Shown piece by piece: positions 45,984 to 57,657 of a stretch of DNA of 64,000 nucleotides. Below the pieces are notes generated by a model that was given only the letters and a program-made list of their open reading frames with translations, did no database searches and was not told where the DNA came from. Position 1 is the stretch's first letter. Each line of letters begins with the position of its first letter. The stretch lies in contig MU004238.1 of NCBI GenBank assembly GCA_010405405.1, forward strand, positions 1,626,374-1,690,373, in the 5' to 3' direction. The stretch is from Microthyrium microscopicum (taxonomy: Eukaryota; Ascomycota; Dothideomycetes; Microthyriales; Microthyriaceae). The position numbers were made by a program, and so were the translations under genes.

Positions 45984-46975
45984 TCTTGATATCGATATGC
46001 GAGTCTGAGCCGCCTAGTACGCCCCTCTCAACCAGATGACTGAAGACAGTGCACATTGAGGCAGTAGTGTAGTCCCCCGATTTGCGAAGGGTGCGTATAT
46101 CCAGCAGGAATTGTCGAGATAAGTTACCTTTTCAGCTATTGAAGAGGTGAGAAGTGAAAAGGGGGCCTTTTAACGTCAACCATACTGTCATTCCCTAAAT
46201 TGGAATAGTTGTGAAAGTCAGGAACTATGGGTTAGTAGTCTGGAACAACAAGGTCTTTTGACCTTTAGGGAACTCTCCGCCAAACCTAGGCGTAATATCA
46301 ATCCTAACCGGATGGGAATCGCAAGAATTGAGCGAATGCCAGGATATCGGATGCGGGGTCATCAATAGGCATCACGAAAGTGCCCTATAAACCAAAGACG
46401 GCCCAGATATTCGATAGAATAGCCTAGGTAAATCGTAGAGATCCATGAAATAGAGTTCGTTTTGAGCTGTTGTTACTGGTCGAGTAGGCGTATATCTTGG
46501 CAGCAAGTCTTAACGGAGCTAACCAGGAGATGATCAGATCAATCAACAAGCGCTTGAGCTAGGCGAGAGAAAACAGGATTACATCGCGTAAAATAGCCTG
46601 TGTCTTCAGATAGTGGTTCATGAAGAACTATTCGTGGTCGGGAGGATTACACGACTAGAAACGTGTCTGAGCCTTGCAGATGGTCTGGCCCTAGATGCAA
46701 AATGGGATGTTGATTGGTTCGCATGGCTGAAAACACTTTATCTGAAGCTGGCAGGATTGACAACTGGCGAGCAGTTCGTCGGTTGACGGGACGATGATCC
46801 GGCGCAGAAGCATATGACGGCGTTTTATATCCTATATCATTGGCTATAAAGACCTATAAGTAGAAGGACTGTCAATCTTTGTATCTGGCTCTAATTAAGA
46901 GTCTCAGGCTGTTTGACTCGAGTGAGCTTGCCTCCAATCAGATACTAGGATGTGTACGCTCCCTTAAAACACTTA
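45984..46975. other. Transposon flank with one coding-like open stretch
   Basis: About 1 kb. The plus strand at 46592-46786 is open for 64 codons and reads like protein (for example ETCLSLADGLALDAKWDVDW, then FAWLKTLYLKLAGLTTGEQF) but lacks an ATG. It may be a relic of an older gene or element. The rest holds the promoter of the rhodopsin-domain gene. Confidence 0.3.
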
Positions 46976-47049
46976 CCCATCGGTTAAGAATACGATCGCC
47001 GTAGGCGATCAGGGACACCTCAACGAGGAGGATACCTCAACGAGGACTC
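46976..47049. repeat. Left terminal inverted repeat of the Fot1/pogo element
   Basis: 74 bp, begins CCCATCGGTTAAGAATACGA. It includes the palindrome GATCGCC-gta-GGCGATC and two copies of CCTCAACGAGG, itself an inverted CCTC/GAGG. It differs from the right repeat at four positions, all transitions. Confidence 0.92.
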
Positions 47050-50000
47050 TATTTACTATAGATTACTAAATAATTAATCCTATACGCAAATTATGATATT
47101 ATTTAATGTAATTAATATAGGATGTGCCTATAGTACTATTCTATAACTAGTATCAATTTTAGTAATTAATATTAACTTTTAGGGTGTGATCCTATGTAGT
47201 AATTAAGTTGCATAGAATATACAAAAATTGCAAAATCTCTTAATTTTAATAATAACTAGAACTATCTAAAGTAAATAATATCTAAATTTTATAGTAAATA
47301 TAGTAAACGACGCGTACGCTCTTATATTATATGTTAGGAAGCGTTAAAGTCCTAAATAGTTAGTAGTACTTTAAGATTAATATCTTCATCGTTAGAACTA
47401 GCTAAAGACTAATATTCTTTATTAGTAATTATATCCAAATTATTTAGCGCTTTATTACTATGGCGTACTTTAACAAGATCTATAGGAAGCTAAGGAAGAG
47501 TAAGAAGCTATAAATTAGGACACTATTTAATTAATATATCTCTCTCGTAATTGTACTTAGGGCGATTAATTCCTATACCTAAAAGGTTACTAAAATACTA
47601 CTACTAAGGGTAGGTTTAAGGGCAATACTACTATAGTAGAGCAAGATCTTTAAACTATAGTAGTAGTAAGTAATTTTAATAGGGATCTGCCTATTCGTAC
47701 CTTTATATCTTTATTATCTCTTCGTCCTTAGTAGCGCGCATATTTAGAGGCTTAATTTCTTCCTTTTTAACTCTTATTTTACGCTTCTTCTTTAATAGCT
47801 AAGATCTCTTAGCTACTACCACCTAAGATACTTAAACGAGAGTAATTTTAGGCTTAGAATCCTTAAGATCTACGAGTTATAAAGCTTTTAAAGCTTTCTT
47901 AATAGTAGCATTCTTTCGTCTTATAATAATACCCTAAAGATTAGTCTAATTCTAGTTAGTAGCCTTCTTAAACGACTCAACGGTAAAGTAATGGAAGAGA
48001 GAGGGATAGACGTAATCATAGAGAGCGAGTTAATAAAGAAGCTATGGATCTATAATATAAGGTCGAATTCTATGCTAGGTATTTAGTAATTCTGACGAGC
48101 TTATAATATTACGATCTTAAAGGTCTGTAGCGTAGATAAATCTACCTTTTTAAGTCTATTTCCTAGATCTAGATTTTATCTATTTATTGTGAAGTTAAGC
48201 TAGATATAAGTTAAAGTAATAATTAATTAATTACGTATAGAGAGAGGCTATTGCTTTAGTAGCTATTAGGAACGTCTTCCTATTTATTCTTCTCTATCGC
48301 TATAGATCTATAGGAACTAGAGATGCTAAAGAACGATCCTATAATTGTACCTATGTTAATATCTCTTTAAAGATCGTTAAATACGCTAGAGGAAGCTAAA
48401 TCTTAGGTAATTCTATAGCTTTAAGTATTATAGCACGTCTTCTAAACTTCTAAGTCTTCCTATTCTAATTAGGGTATGTTTTTAGGCCTGCTAAAGGATC
48501 TACTATAGGTATGCAATTAAGTATTAGATAAAGATTAAAGGGTACTATTCCTATACGTCTCTAGGTACTCTTAATGTTATTTTTAGTAAAGGTTTAAGAT
48601 CTAATATGCTTAATTACGATAAAGAAGTATTATTTATTAAAATTAATAATTCCTTAATAGGCGTAGGTATTAATTACCTCTAAATATTAGTGTTTTTATA
48701 GTTAAAAGATACCAACATCTAATAGTTATAGGAAGTGCGTTAAATATAGAGGTAGAAGTAATAATTTAATCTTATTTAGCTTATAGAATAGTATAAACTA
48801 GTAGGTAAGATAGCTTTCGTATTCGTTAATTATTAGAAGCTGCTAGTAAGCCTTTTTTCGTGCTTAATCCTTTAGCTAGTGTTGCTTTAAGAGTCATTAA
48901 AAATGCTATATCTAGATAAATCCTAGGTAGTTATTTGAATAACTACTATCTAACACTACTATAGCGAAGTTAGTACTCTAGATTTAGTAGTTTTAAAGCT
49001 ATTAACTTATTAATCACGATATCTCCTAATATAAGTCTATTAAACCAAGATTTTAAGATAATACAGCCTTTAGTAATAAGAAGAGGCGTAATAGTTCTTC
49101 TACTAGTAGAATAGGCTTTTACGGATATTAAATTCTCTTAATTATTGAGCGATTTAATATAATTATAATAGCTACTAAAGAACTCGCGATTATTAGGCAT
49201 AACTACTATCTAGCCTCTTCCTATACTAATTTAAACGTTTATTTTATCTATATTCTACTAATCTTTGGTTAGAATGTTGTATTTATTAATTATCTCTTTA
49301 TAATCTTAATAGAACTTAGTAATGGCATCTTTATTCATTGCCTACTTGCGAGTAGCTTTAATAGTAGGTTAAAATCGTAGAGCAAAAGATAAGCGCTTTA
49401 TCTAACGGCGAGCTTATTTTAAGCTAACTTAAGGTCAATTTTAGAAGGGAATTTTATCAATATTGAGAATGTCTCGTTATAGGATCTTATTTGCAGTATT
49501 CTATATAAGCTTAACCTAAATAAGGACCCTAATCTTTGCTATAAGGTCAAGATATTGCTTTAGGGTGCTTTCTTACGCTTTAGAGAGCTTTTATTAGTTT
49601 AATTTACGTAAAGAATAAGATCTAGCACGACTAGTATATCGCTAGTAGAGTCATTTAGGTAGAATTAGAGAGAATTTGGCGGCTAGGGTATTCTATGTAG
49701 TTTTAGGCTAATTATCTTTAAATTTTATAGCTTTTTTAATAGTCGTTTCTTTATCTATATAAAACGCGCGATTTTGCTTCTTTTGCTAGGTTTTTAAAGG
49801 TATATTAGTAGTAGTAGAAATAATTGTTAAAGTAGTAAATTATTAAAAGAGCTAGAATTATTATGTTATAGGTAGTAGAACTAGGACTACTTCATTATAT
49901 AAAGTTAGATTTACTAAGAGGGCCTAAGCGTTAGATTCCTATTTATTATAACTACTTTGCTAAAAGTATATATTATTTTCTAAAAATTTAGTAGTGTGTT

Positions 50001-50278
50001 TAGACGGGTATAAATAAAGTTTAGTAAAAATATGAAAATTATTTAATAGTTAGTTACTAAGTAGTTATAAAGAACGTATAGAAATCTAGAAATACCGACC
50101 TAATCCTAAGTTAAACTAATGATACTCAACTATTCATACTTTAGCTAGATTTTAAGATATAATTCTTAAAATAATATAGGATTTATAGCTCAAGCTATGG
50201 AATATAATCCCTCTTTTAAAATTTAAAAATATCACGTTTTAGCTACATGGTAGCTATATAAAGCAAAGGGTACAGAAA

Positions 50279-50352
50279 GAGTCCTCGTTGAGGTGTCCTC
50301 CTCGTTGAGGTGTCCCCAATCGCCTACGGCGATCGTGTTCTTAACCGATGGG
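50279..50352. repeat. Right terminal inverted repeat of the Fot1/pogo element
   Basis: 74 bp, reverse complement of the left repeat with four transition differences. It ends CCGATGGG followed by the TA target duplication. Confidence 0.92.
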
Positions 50353-50852
50353 TAATCCATGTGTATTTACTCAATGAGGTACAAAATCGGGAAGACTGAC
50401 CTATCGGGTAAGGCAACAGGCAGTATCCATTACCAGTCAACTGGTAGCGTATAGTGCGTCTTCATTACGTTGCAATTCTGTCAAGTGGACATTAATAGTA
50501 TTGCATTCATACTCTATGCTCATCGGTTATCTACCATCGGTTTGAGGTGGATCTATCCATCTGATTGAGAACAGCTTACAGTATGTTCCGTGTGTTTCCC
50601 TCAGTAAAAAGCATACTAGATGCATAGAGTTTCGAAATCAAAGCGATAGTCGACTGGGAAAAATCATATCTATTCATGGGGGTATTTTGAGAGATCGACA
50701 ACTAAGGATAGGCAAACGTCCTATGAACCATTCAAAAATATCGGCAAGGGCCGAAGTATGCTCGGAAACGCCACGCTTGTTTATGCGGAAGGATCAAATC
50801 GATGTCGGATAGTTCCTTGAGCTAAGGAACTGCTGGGGTTGGAGTTTCGAAT
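50353..50852. other. EXO1 3' flank
   Basis: 500 bp between the transposon and the EXO1 stop. No feature other than 3' flanking sequence is seen. Confidence 0.4.
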
Positions 50853-53013
50853 TTATGTTGCAGTAAATGCAAACCGTCGGAGATCAAGAGCAGGTTTTCG
50901 AGTTTTGCCATCAAATTCTTCATCTTCGCTTTCAGAAACGATCAAGTCTTCACTGCCTTGTAAGCCTAAGGCGTGAGATATCGGAGGGTGTTCAATTGGG
51001 TCGCTTGCAGGCACAACGATGACTTGGCTAGCTTCCGCCCAAGTCATGTCAGAAATATCCAGTTCGTCATCTGGCTGGAGTGGTAATGAGTCGTGCTGAT
51101 TACCGCAAATTCCTGGATTGTTCAGCTGTGATGTGTTGGTGTACTTCTCCAGAGATTTCTTGCGCATGACCTTTACATCAGACAGGAGGTATTTGTCAAA
51201 ACAACCTGCTGGAGATTTATCCTTAGACAATCCAAGGTCCACTAACGTGTCATCGATATCCTCAAAGTCATTTCGAAGTGTTTCTGTTGGTGAAGCCTCT
51301 ACAAGAGTAATTTGTGATTCATCCCCCACGACCAGTTCATTGGGTTCGCAAGTCGCTTTTGATTTCACAGGCACTTCGACATTTGGAAGATGGTTGAGCG
51401 GTAGAGACAACATTGCCTCGTCCACAGAATCATCTGAGAAAACAGTGAAATCAGTAGAACGCCGCTTTCTCTTCTTTTTCTCGGACTTGGCGAAAAATCT
51501 GCTTGATCCAGTCATCACTTCGGCGATAGTGGAAGAATGTGGGATAATCGTCGTTTCGACACCGTTGGAGAGCTTTTGTCGTTTCGATGGATTGGTCGCA
51601 GGTGTCGTTGAGACTGATACCTCATTGCGGCGTACATGAGTGATACTGTTTGAAACAGGGATTTCAGACTGTAATAGTATAGGCGCTGTCTGTGGTTGCC
51701 ACGAACTATTGGACGCTCGACGAGCTTGCTCTTCTTGTCGTGGTGTCAATATGAAGCTATTCGGATCCAGCTCTGCCAAGGGTTGTCGAGACTTGAAGAA
51801 TGCATCCAAGGTCATATTTTTCTTGGTGTCTAGGTTCTCCACTTGGTTTTCTTTTCGAGTAAAGCCATACTTCGGCGTAGTGATTATTTCCGATTGCAGA
51901 ATGAGCGGCTTCTTAGTATGCGGATTGAGATCACCACCGGCAACACCTGCAGCGATGGCAGGCTCTACAAATCGACCAAGAAATTCCATACTCGCGATAT
52001 CCACATGTTGTCCTGGTGATGACAGATTGACCATCGCTTTCTGAGAAGGACAGAACACCCATTGATATAAGAAAGTGTTTTCAGCTTGGACAAAGTCGAT
52101 TAAATATTCCTGCGGAACCTTGAGCTTGCCCTCGAGTCGAACAGCTTGCAAGACTCGTTCGATAGTTTTGTGCTTTCGAAGTAGGCGATGGGCAGTTTTG
52201 AGACCCAGCTGGTCGATGTTGTCCAGATAGTCGCATCCGCTTAGAATGGCCATGCGTCGGAAGTCTTGATCAGTCCAGCCAACAAGACTGACTTCTCGGC
52301 AGGCGGTAAAATCATCTCTGCGAATCATAACGCACTCTCCATATTGGTCTAGCTTAGTTAGTAAGCATCTTGCTCCAAATACAAGGAGATCCGAATCTTC
52401 CGAAATGATGCCTTGGATATGACCATGGCGCTCCAAATATGCAAGTTGAGAGTCTGCTTCGTAAGGTGCCACAACATATTTTATGTTGGCTCTTTTAAGT
52501 TCTCGAATGAGTAGTCCTGCCATCTCCGGGGTAACATCAACAGCTTTTTGCAGTTCCTGTTGGGCTTGTGCTGTCTTCCCAAGCCGTAAGAGCTCCAGGC
52601 CAAGCTTCTTGCTCTCTTCTCTCCGTTTGAGTCGATCCTTCTCAGTGCAAGCTTTGCTTGGGAGATAGTCCCCATCAAAGACAATATATGGTATGATGCC
52701 GAAATGTAGCAGCATCCGAACTCGGTTCATCGCAAACTCAACATATCTTTCCAGCAGTTAGTTTGGAAATATTTATGAGTAGGACGATGGCATACTTGGT
52801 AGTGTGCTGGCCGAGAGCCAACTGCACAGCGCAGGCCGTCGTGCCTCGATGGAGCCAGCCATAAGCATCAATGCCAATAGTCTGCCCTGCAAACTTCCGT
52901 AAATGGGTAGGCTTCTGTATAGATTTTAAAAGCGGCAAGAGACCTGATCGAGATATTAGCCTGAAGTCCAACAATGGCTCCTCTGCTCGCAGGAGCGTAC
53001 CTGAAATCCCCAT
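50853..53013 (-). CDS. EXO1: Exonuclease 1
   Basis: Three exons: 53013-53001 (13 nt), 52943-52796 and 52746-50853, 684 aa. MGISGLLPLLKSIQKPTHLR, then GQTIGIDAYGWLHRG (metal-binding Asp), YIVFDGDYLPSK (second metal Asp), the XPG-I block YVVAPYEADSQLAYLERHG, EDSDLLVFGARCLLTK and GCDYLDNIDQLGLK (helix-hairpin). Exo1 is a 5'-3' exonuclease and flap endonuclease in mismatch repair, recombination end-resection and telomere processing. The C-terminal half is disordered, as in the family, with KKKRKRRSTDF resembling a nuclear signal. The second intron has an AACTAAC branch. The stop lies 500 bp from the transposon end. Confidence 0.94.
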
Positions 53014-53748
53014 GTTGTAGAGTAGCCCAAACGGTTGGGAGGAAATTGTCTTAGCTCTCGGGAGCAAATTTGTATACGGTGCGCATTGTTTAAGTTTATT
53101 GTCTCCCAAAGGTGGACGTGTTCCCGCGCTGTCGAAGGTGGTGCAGTTCAAGACGAACGACGCGAACGCGCCGAAGAAGTCGCGAGCATCGACCAAGCCG
53201 CGCTAAGACAGTGACAACTCGGCCCGAGACGGCGCTTGGTGCGATCCGAAGTTACAGCCAATAGGAAGACTGACCAAAATCAATATGGTACCGTACTTGC
53301 ACTGTGAGTAATAACGGTCCGTCCCATTATTCAGGTCCATGTATAGTATTTTGGACGCAGAAAAGCAAAACGGAACATCAAGGCTGCTGCTGCTTCGAAC
53401 AGCTACACATCAACTATGCAGGAGAAATCCCGAAGGAACATCAGATTACAAGAAGTAGTTATGAAACATCGAACACACTGAGGGTTAGAGAGCATGCTTT
53501 TATTTAAGGTACTACGGTGGCGTAGACACCTGAACTCATCAATGACTCAATCATTAAGTTTGCAGAGTAGTATGGTGTACTTTACTACAAGAGTGTTGTT
53601 ACATGATGCAATGCTAAATAATTCAAAAAGCATCCTGGGAATCTCGAGTGGCGAAGATGAGCAAACGCTGCTTACGCCAAGTAATCGTAGCCATAATATA
53701 CAATATGACGGGTTGTTTTGTACAATATACGTGCAGAGGTAGAAGGAC
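53014..53748. other. Intergenic, EXO1 promoter and carrier 3' flank
   Basis: 735 bp. The frame upstream of EXO1 is open but lacks an ATG before 53013, so it is treated as 5' UTR. No other gene. Confidence 0.4.
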
Positions 53749-55188
53749 TTATGCTGGAGTTCGTGTGCCTCGTCGCTCATTGATGCCACCTGCCATTTTC
53801 TTGCCTATCTCATAGCTGCTGATCATAATCGCACATGCAGGAGCTACCTTGAGACACCGCGCGCTCCAACCTGTGAAGAGACCAGCGGTTCCTTGAGTCT
53901 TGAAAATATGCCAGAGAAAGCGTGGCATCGCTAAATCTTCAGGTATTGGAGTTGATGTTGCGTTTTTAATGGCGTTGCCACCATGGCGAATGATTTGCTG
54001 TCGTGTCTTTCCAACATCAAAAGGTGTAGTGACAAACGCTGCAAAAGCTCCAGAAGCTGCTCCGGCGATAAAACTGTCAATGAGTGTAGTTTTGTGATCT
54101 TCTTGACTGAGAGACCCTCTTCGACGCTTCTGTGGCTCTGCTGAGTTAGTTGCTGTCACTACTTCTCGCGCTCCATAGTCACGATAGTCCCTCAATGCCT
54201 CTCGACCATACTCATATCCCCACCAATACAACGCACTGAACGGGACATCGCGCCATAATGTCAGGACAAGGCCACTCCATAGACTTCGATACCCACTTGC
54301 AGCAACCATTTCACGAAGGCCCCGCATTGTCTCCACAAATGGCGACCGCTGGCCTGGTGTGTTACGAGCACCTTGCATCCGCGTGCGGAACATCTCTATG
54401 GGGCTCACGGCAATGGCGGCTAGTATACGTGCAGAAGAGCCAGCCAGTAGTGGTATGTACCACTCGGTGACGTTGAAGCGTCGAAAGGGACTCTGACGGT
54501 TATAGCGAAGCCAGTCGTAACCAGCAAAGTAGATAACGTTTGCTGGTATCGCCATGAGAAGGGTCGGGCTTAGACCACGCCATAGTGTTCTTGGTCCTTC
54601 ATTTTGTGCAATCTTCCGCAAGCCGTCGAATGTGGAAGTGAACGTTTTGGATTGAGCTTCCTCTGCTGCACAAGCTGCAGCGGATCTTACGGCAGAATTT
54701 GATATAGCGGTTGGAACCGTGGTACTGGTAACGGACGGAGTGGCGACGCAGTACTGTGTGTTGTTTGATACCCAGAACACTTCACGACAACACGTCGATA
54801 TGCCTAAATTTGGAGGAAGATTGGAGAATGATGATACGCTGTGGGCAGAGGGAGGACCGGTGCGTGGGAGGTTAGATATTCCTTGTGCCGGCTGCGATTG
54901 CAAACGAACTCGTACAACGTCTAGGGGATTGACTACGACATGATCAGTAGGTGGCGTCAAAGTATGAGATCTAGTATAGGTACCTAGTAACGAAGTTATC
55001 AAGCTACCTGAGGTTGCTGATAGCATTTTCTGGTAAAATGAAACTGGAACATCGCCTTCATCTGGATCTGGCTCCCCTAACGCGACTCCAACATTTCTGA
55101 ACCGATCATGGCGCTGGCCGCCAAGCTGTGTATGAGAAGTTGAGTCATTGTTGAACCGCGTAGCAGTTGAGTCGTTGCGTATATCCAT
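53749..55188 (-). CDS. Mitochondrial carrier, Mtm1/SLC25A39-40 type
   Basis: Two exons, 55188-54984 and 54932-53749, 462 aa. Three carrier repeats with signatures VNPLDVVRVRLQSQ, VSPIEMFRTRMQGAR and TTPFDVGKTRQQII, and matrix-side blocks LWRGLSPTLLMAIPANVIYF, SLWSGLVLTLWRDVPFSALY and LFTGWSARCLKVAPACAIMI. The long insert with cysteines between the first two helices is typical of Mtm1/SLC25A39, linked to mitochondrial glutathione import and manganese/iron handling. The 51-bp intron (54933-54983) is a multiple of three and has no in-frame stop, so it can be mistaken for coding; splicing restores ITSLLVNPLDVVRVR. Confidence 0.85.
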   Translation of the reverse strand: MDIRNDSTATRFNNDSTSHTQLGGQRHDRFRNVGVALGEPDPDEGDVPVSFYQKMLSATSGSLITSLLGTYTRSHTLTPPTDHVVVNPLDVVRVRLQSQPAQGISNLPRTGPPSAHSVSSFSNLPPNLGISTCCREVFWVSNNTQYCVATPSVTSTTVPTAISNSAVRSAAACAAEEAQSKTFTSTFDGLRKIAQNEGPRTLWRGLSPTLLMAIPANVIYFAGYDWLRYNRQSPFRRFNVTEWYIPLLAGSSARILAAIAVSPIEMFRTRMQGARNTPGQRSPFVETMRGLREMVAASGYRSLWSGLVLTLWRDVPFSALYWWGYEYGREALRDYRDYGAREVVTATNSAEPQKRRRGSLSQEDHKTTLIDSFIAGAASGAFAAFVTTPFDVGKTRQQIIRHGGNAIKNATSTPIPEDLAMPRFLWHIFKTQGTAGLFTGWSARCLKVAPACAIMISSYEIGKKMAGGINERRGTRTPA

Positions 55189-55642
55189 GTGTATTGGGGC
55201 AATTGGTTTCCGACTACCGGGTAAGATGGCTCATTGTAGTTGCTTGCGCGATTGTGAAGGAAATGGATATTGGAGGACTAATGGAGCATGATGATGCGCG
55301 TATCTGAGAGCTGTAAAAAAATATTTGGTTCGGAATGACGGATGTCACGACGTTAGTCGCAGCCGATCTTGGTCCCGCTAGCCGATCGTTCGGAGATAAA
55401 AGATATGTAGCTCGATATCTCCGTTCACTACTACATTGAATCATCAAGAACGTCGGTGACCGCTTTTGACCTAAAGACACTCATATCCTGAAGCACCTGT
55501 ATGATCTTTTTCTTTGCATATGATTTTTAGCACTAGACGGATACCTGAAATACCTTCACTTCTTTGTTTGTGTAATTATCGCCTTTGAATTAACCAAAAC
55601 TACACTACCTACCTAGATAGTAGATACCCACCAACGAAAGGC
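55189..55642. promoter_or_regulatory. Bidirectional promoter, carrier / F-box gene
   Basis: 454 bp between the two ATGs. No specific regulatory site is recognised. Confidence 0.35.
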
Positions 55643-57235
55643 ATGGCAAGTCAGACAGAGGCAGAGCTTGAGAGATTTAGAGAACAATGGCGCGCTGAAG
55701 TGAAAGCGCGAGCTGTTGGTGGGTCTCAACCTCGTCGAGCTGAGCACCAACGACTGTCAACTTCGGGGTCCAGTCGGGGACACGCTCGACAGATTTCGTC
55801 CTCCAAGATAGCCAAGAACCAAGCTATCCCGGATGATGAGTATGAGCCACGGTCATATCACGACGTGGAGAGTAAAGAGCTCGGAAGAAAAGTTGGCGAT
55901 TCTACATGGGGTGCTGCCAACTCCTCTGTAGAGGTTGAGCCAAAATCTGCTCTAGAGCACTATGAGAAAGCGGTAGAAAGAGAGGCCTTGGGAAACCTGG
56001 GAGACAGTCTGACTCATTATCGCAAAGCGTTCAAGGTATATCAACCGTATTCGCCTGTTATAAATACGCATAACTGATTGTAACAGCTTGATCCTCAAGT
56101 GCAAGAGCAGTATAAGAAGAAGTATTTTCCAGCAACAAAACCAACCAACATCAACCCCTCAAATGCTCCAGTAACTGTTCCGAATACCGCCCACCACTCG
56201 TCCGCGGAGCCAACCCAATCAGTTTCTGAACTCATTGCGGGCTTCTCCCATCTCTCCATCCTAGGGGAAGTACCGCCGACTGAGTTATCCCCTGCTCCAC
56301 CCTGTCCAATCTCCACCATTCCAGACGAAGTACTAGTAGAAATTATGCACCAAGTAGCTTCGGTTGACGTTACTCTATTCTCTCGCTTATCGCAGGTTTG
56401 CAAGCAGTTGGCTTTTCTTGTGTCATCCGAAGATAGCGTGTGGCGAAGAGTTGCACTGGAATCGAAATATGGCTTTGCCGCGATGCTATACGATTTTGCC
56501 TGTACCATTGAGTGGACAGAACTGCCGGATGATACGGACCATTACCTATACGAGCTAGACAACTCTTCGCTTCTGGCAATAACCAAGAAGCTATCAGTTC
56601 TTCCACTCAGTCCCATATACCCTACATATCGTCAAATGTTTCGATCTCGACCTCGGATACGGTTCAACGGATGCTATATTAGCACTGTCAATTACACAAG
56701 ACCTGGTGGGCAAGGAGCTAACAGTGTGACATGGACTCATAGTGTACTGATTGTAACCTACTATCGCTATTTGAGGTTCTTCCCTGACGGCACAGTCATC
56801 AGCCTCCTAACTACTGCGGAGCCCCCGGATGTGGTACCGTATTTGCAAAAGGAATACATGGGCTACAAAGGCCAACCAGGCAGCAACCTTCCCCAAGCGG
56901 TGATGAAGGATTCCCTCAAAGGGCGCTGGCGTCTCAGTGGCGATCCTTACGGGACTAAGGCTGTCCGTCGGCGTCAACCCGGTCAACAAGAGCAAGGCGA
57001 GGAAGAGGAAGATGATGAACTGGAAGGCGACGTCCATATTGAAACCGAAGGGGCAGTGGCAAGATATAGATATATCATGCAGTTGAGACTCTCTTCCGCT
57101 GGCAAAGGCGCAAGAAATAACAAATTAAACTGGATTGGATACTGGAATTACAACAAGCTCACAGATGATATGGGAGAGTTTGGTATGAAGAACTATCGGG
57201 CATTCTTCTGGAGTCGCGTCAAGAGTTGGAAATAG
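55643..57235 (+). CDS. F-box protein, Hrt3/Pof7/FBXO9 type
   Basis: Two exons, 55643-56035 and 56087-57235, 513 aa. An N-terminal Arg/Glu-rich region is followed by a TPR-like segment SALEHYEKAVEREALGNLGD and SLTHYRKAFKLDPQVQEQYK, the F-box ISTIPDEVLVEIMHQVASVD through CKQLAFLVSSEDSVWRRV, and the FBXO9 beta-rich C-terminal domain (MFRSRPRIRFNGCYISTVNY, RYLRFFPDGTVISLLTTAEP, GDVHIETEGAVARYRYIMQL, NYRAFFWSRVKSW). Such proteins are substrate adaptors of SCF ubiquitin ligases. Domain order and length fit the family. Confidence 0.9.
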
Positions 57236-57657
57236 ATACCTTTATACAGATAGATCCAAAAATACTACCCTAGCTGGACGCAAGTTGTGGCCGTAGGTTT
57301 TGAGCATGTTCAAGAAATTAGTAACAAACTCTGAACTATGTCGACATAAAACTGTGCCCATGCGCCCAAACGCGCACCTCGATGAAAAGCAAATAAGATT
57401 TATTCAGTACTACCGCTGATGACTACAAGAAACCTCATTTCAGATTTCATGTAGATACTAAAGGCATGTATTTGTCAGGATAAGCCCTGTCTCAGTCAAG
57501 TGCGCTGCTTACAGAGCATCATAATATCAACCCCTCAGGTGGATCTTGAAGGTTTGAAGAGTTCTTCAAACCACGAAAAACTCCACTACATCAGGTTCCA
57601 TGGTTTAGATGGGCAAAAATTGAATTCCTGATCTATAGGCATCAAGTCTGTGCGAAG
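57236..57657. other. Intergenic, no supported gene
   Basis: 422 bp: F-box gene 3' flank and promoter of the gene at 57658. Confidence 0.4.

Larger units (their letters stand above)
46976..50352 (-). mobile_element. RIP-mutated Fot1/pogo-type DNA transposon (Tc1/mariner superfamily)
   Basis: A 3377-bp element flanked by TA on both sides (46974-46975 and 50353-50354) with 74-bp terminal inverted repeats. The interior is strikingly AT-rich and full of TA dinucleotides. Its minus strand still shows DDE_1 transposase blocks broken by stops where Gln and Trp codons should be: 'NILTKD..NID' then 'ISIGRG' (about 49310-49200), TITPLLITKGCIILKSWFN (about 49090-49020), LLIINEYES..., NKIKLLLLPLYLTHFL (about 48840-48720) and LDVGIF. 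This order is that of Fot1/pogo transposases. G-to-A and C-to-T changes dominate, as expected from repeat-induced point mutation. The element cannot be autonomous. Confidence 0.88.

Noticed and set aside
46976-50352. LTR retrotransposon or Helitron
   Set aside because: Ends are inverted, not direct, repeats with a TA duplication, and the relic encodes DDE_1 rather than RT or Rep/helicase.
53014-53196. N-terminal extension of EXO1
   Set aside because: The frame upstream of 53013 is open but has no ATG. MGISG is the conserved Exo1 start.
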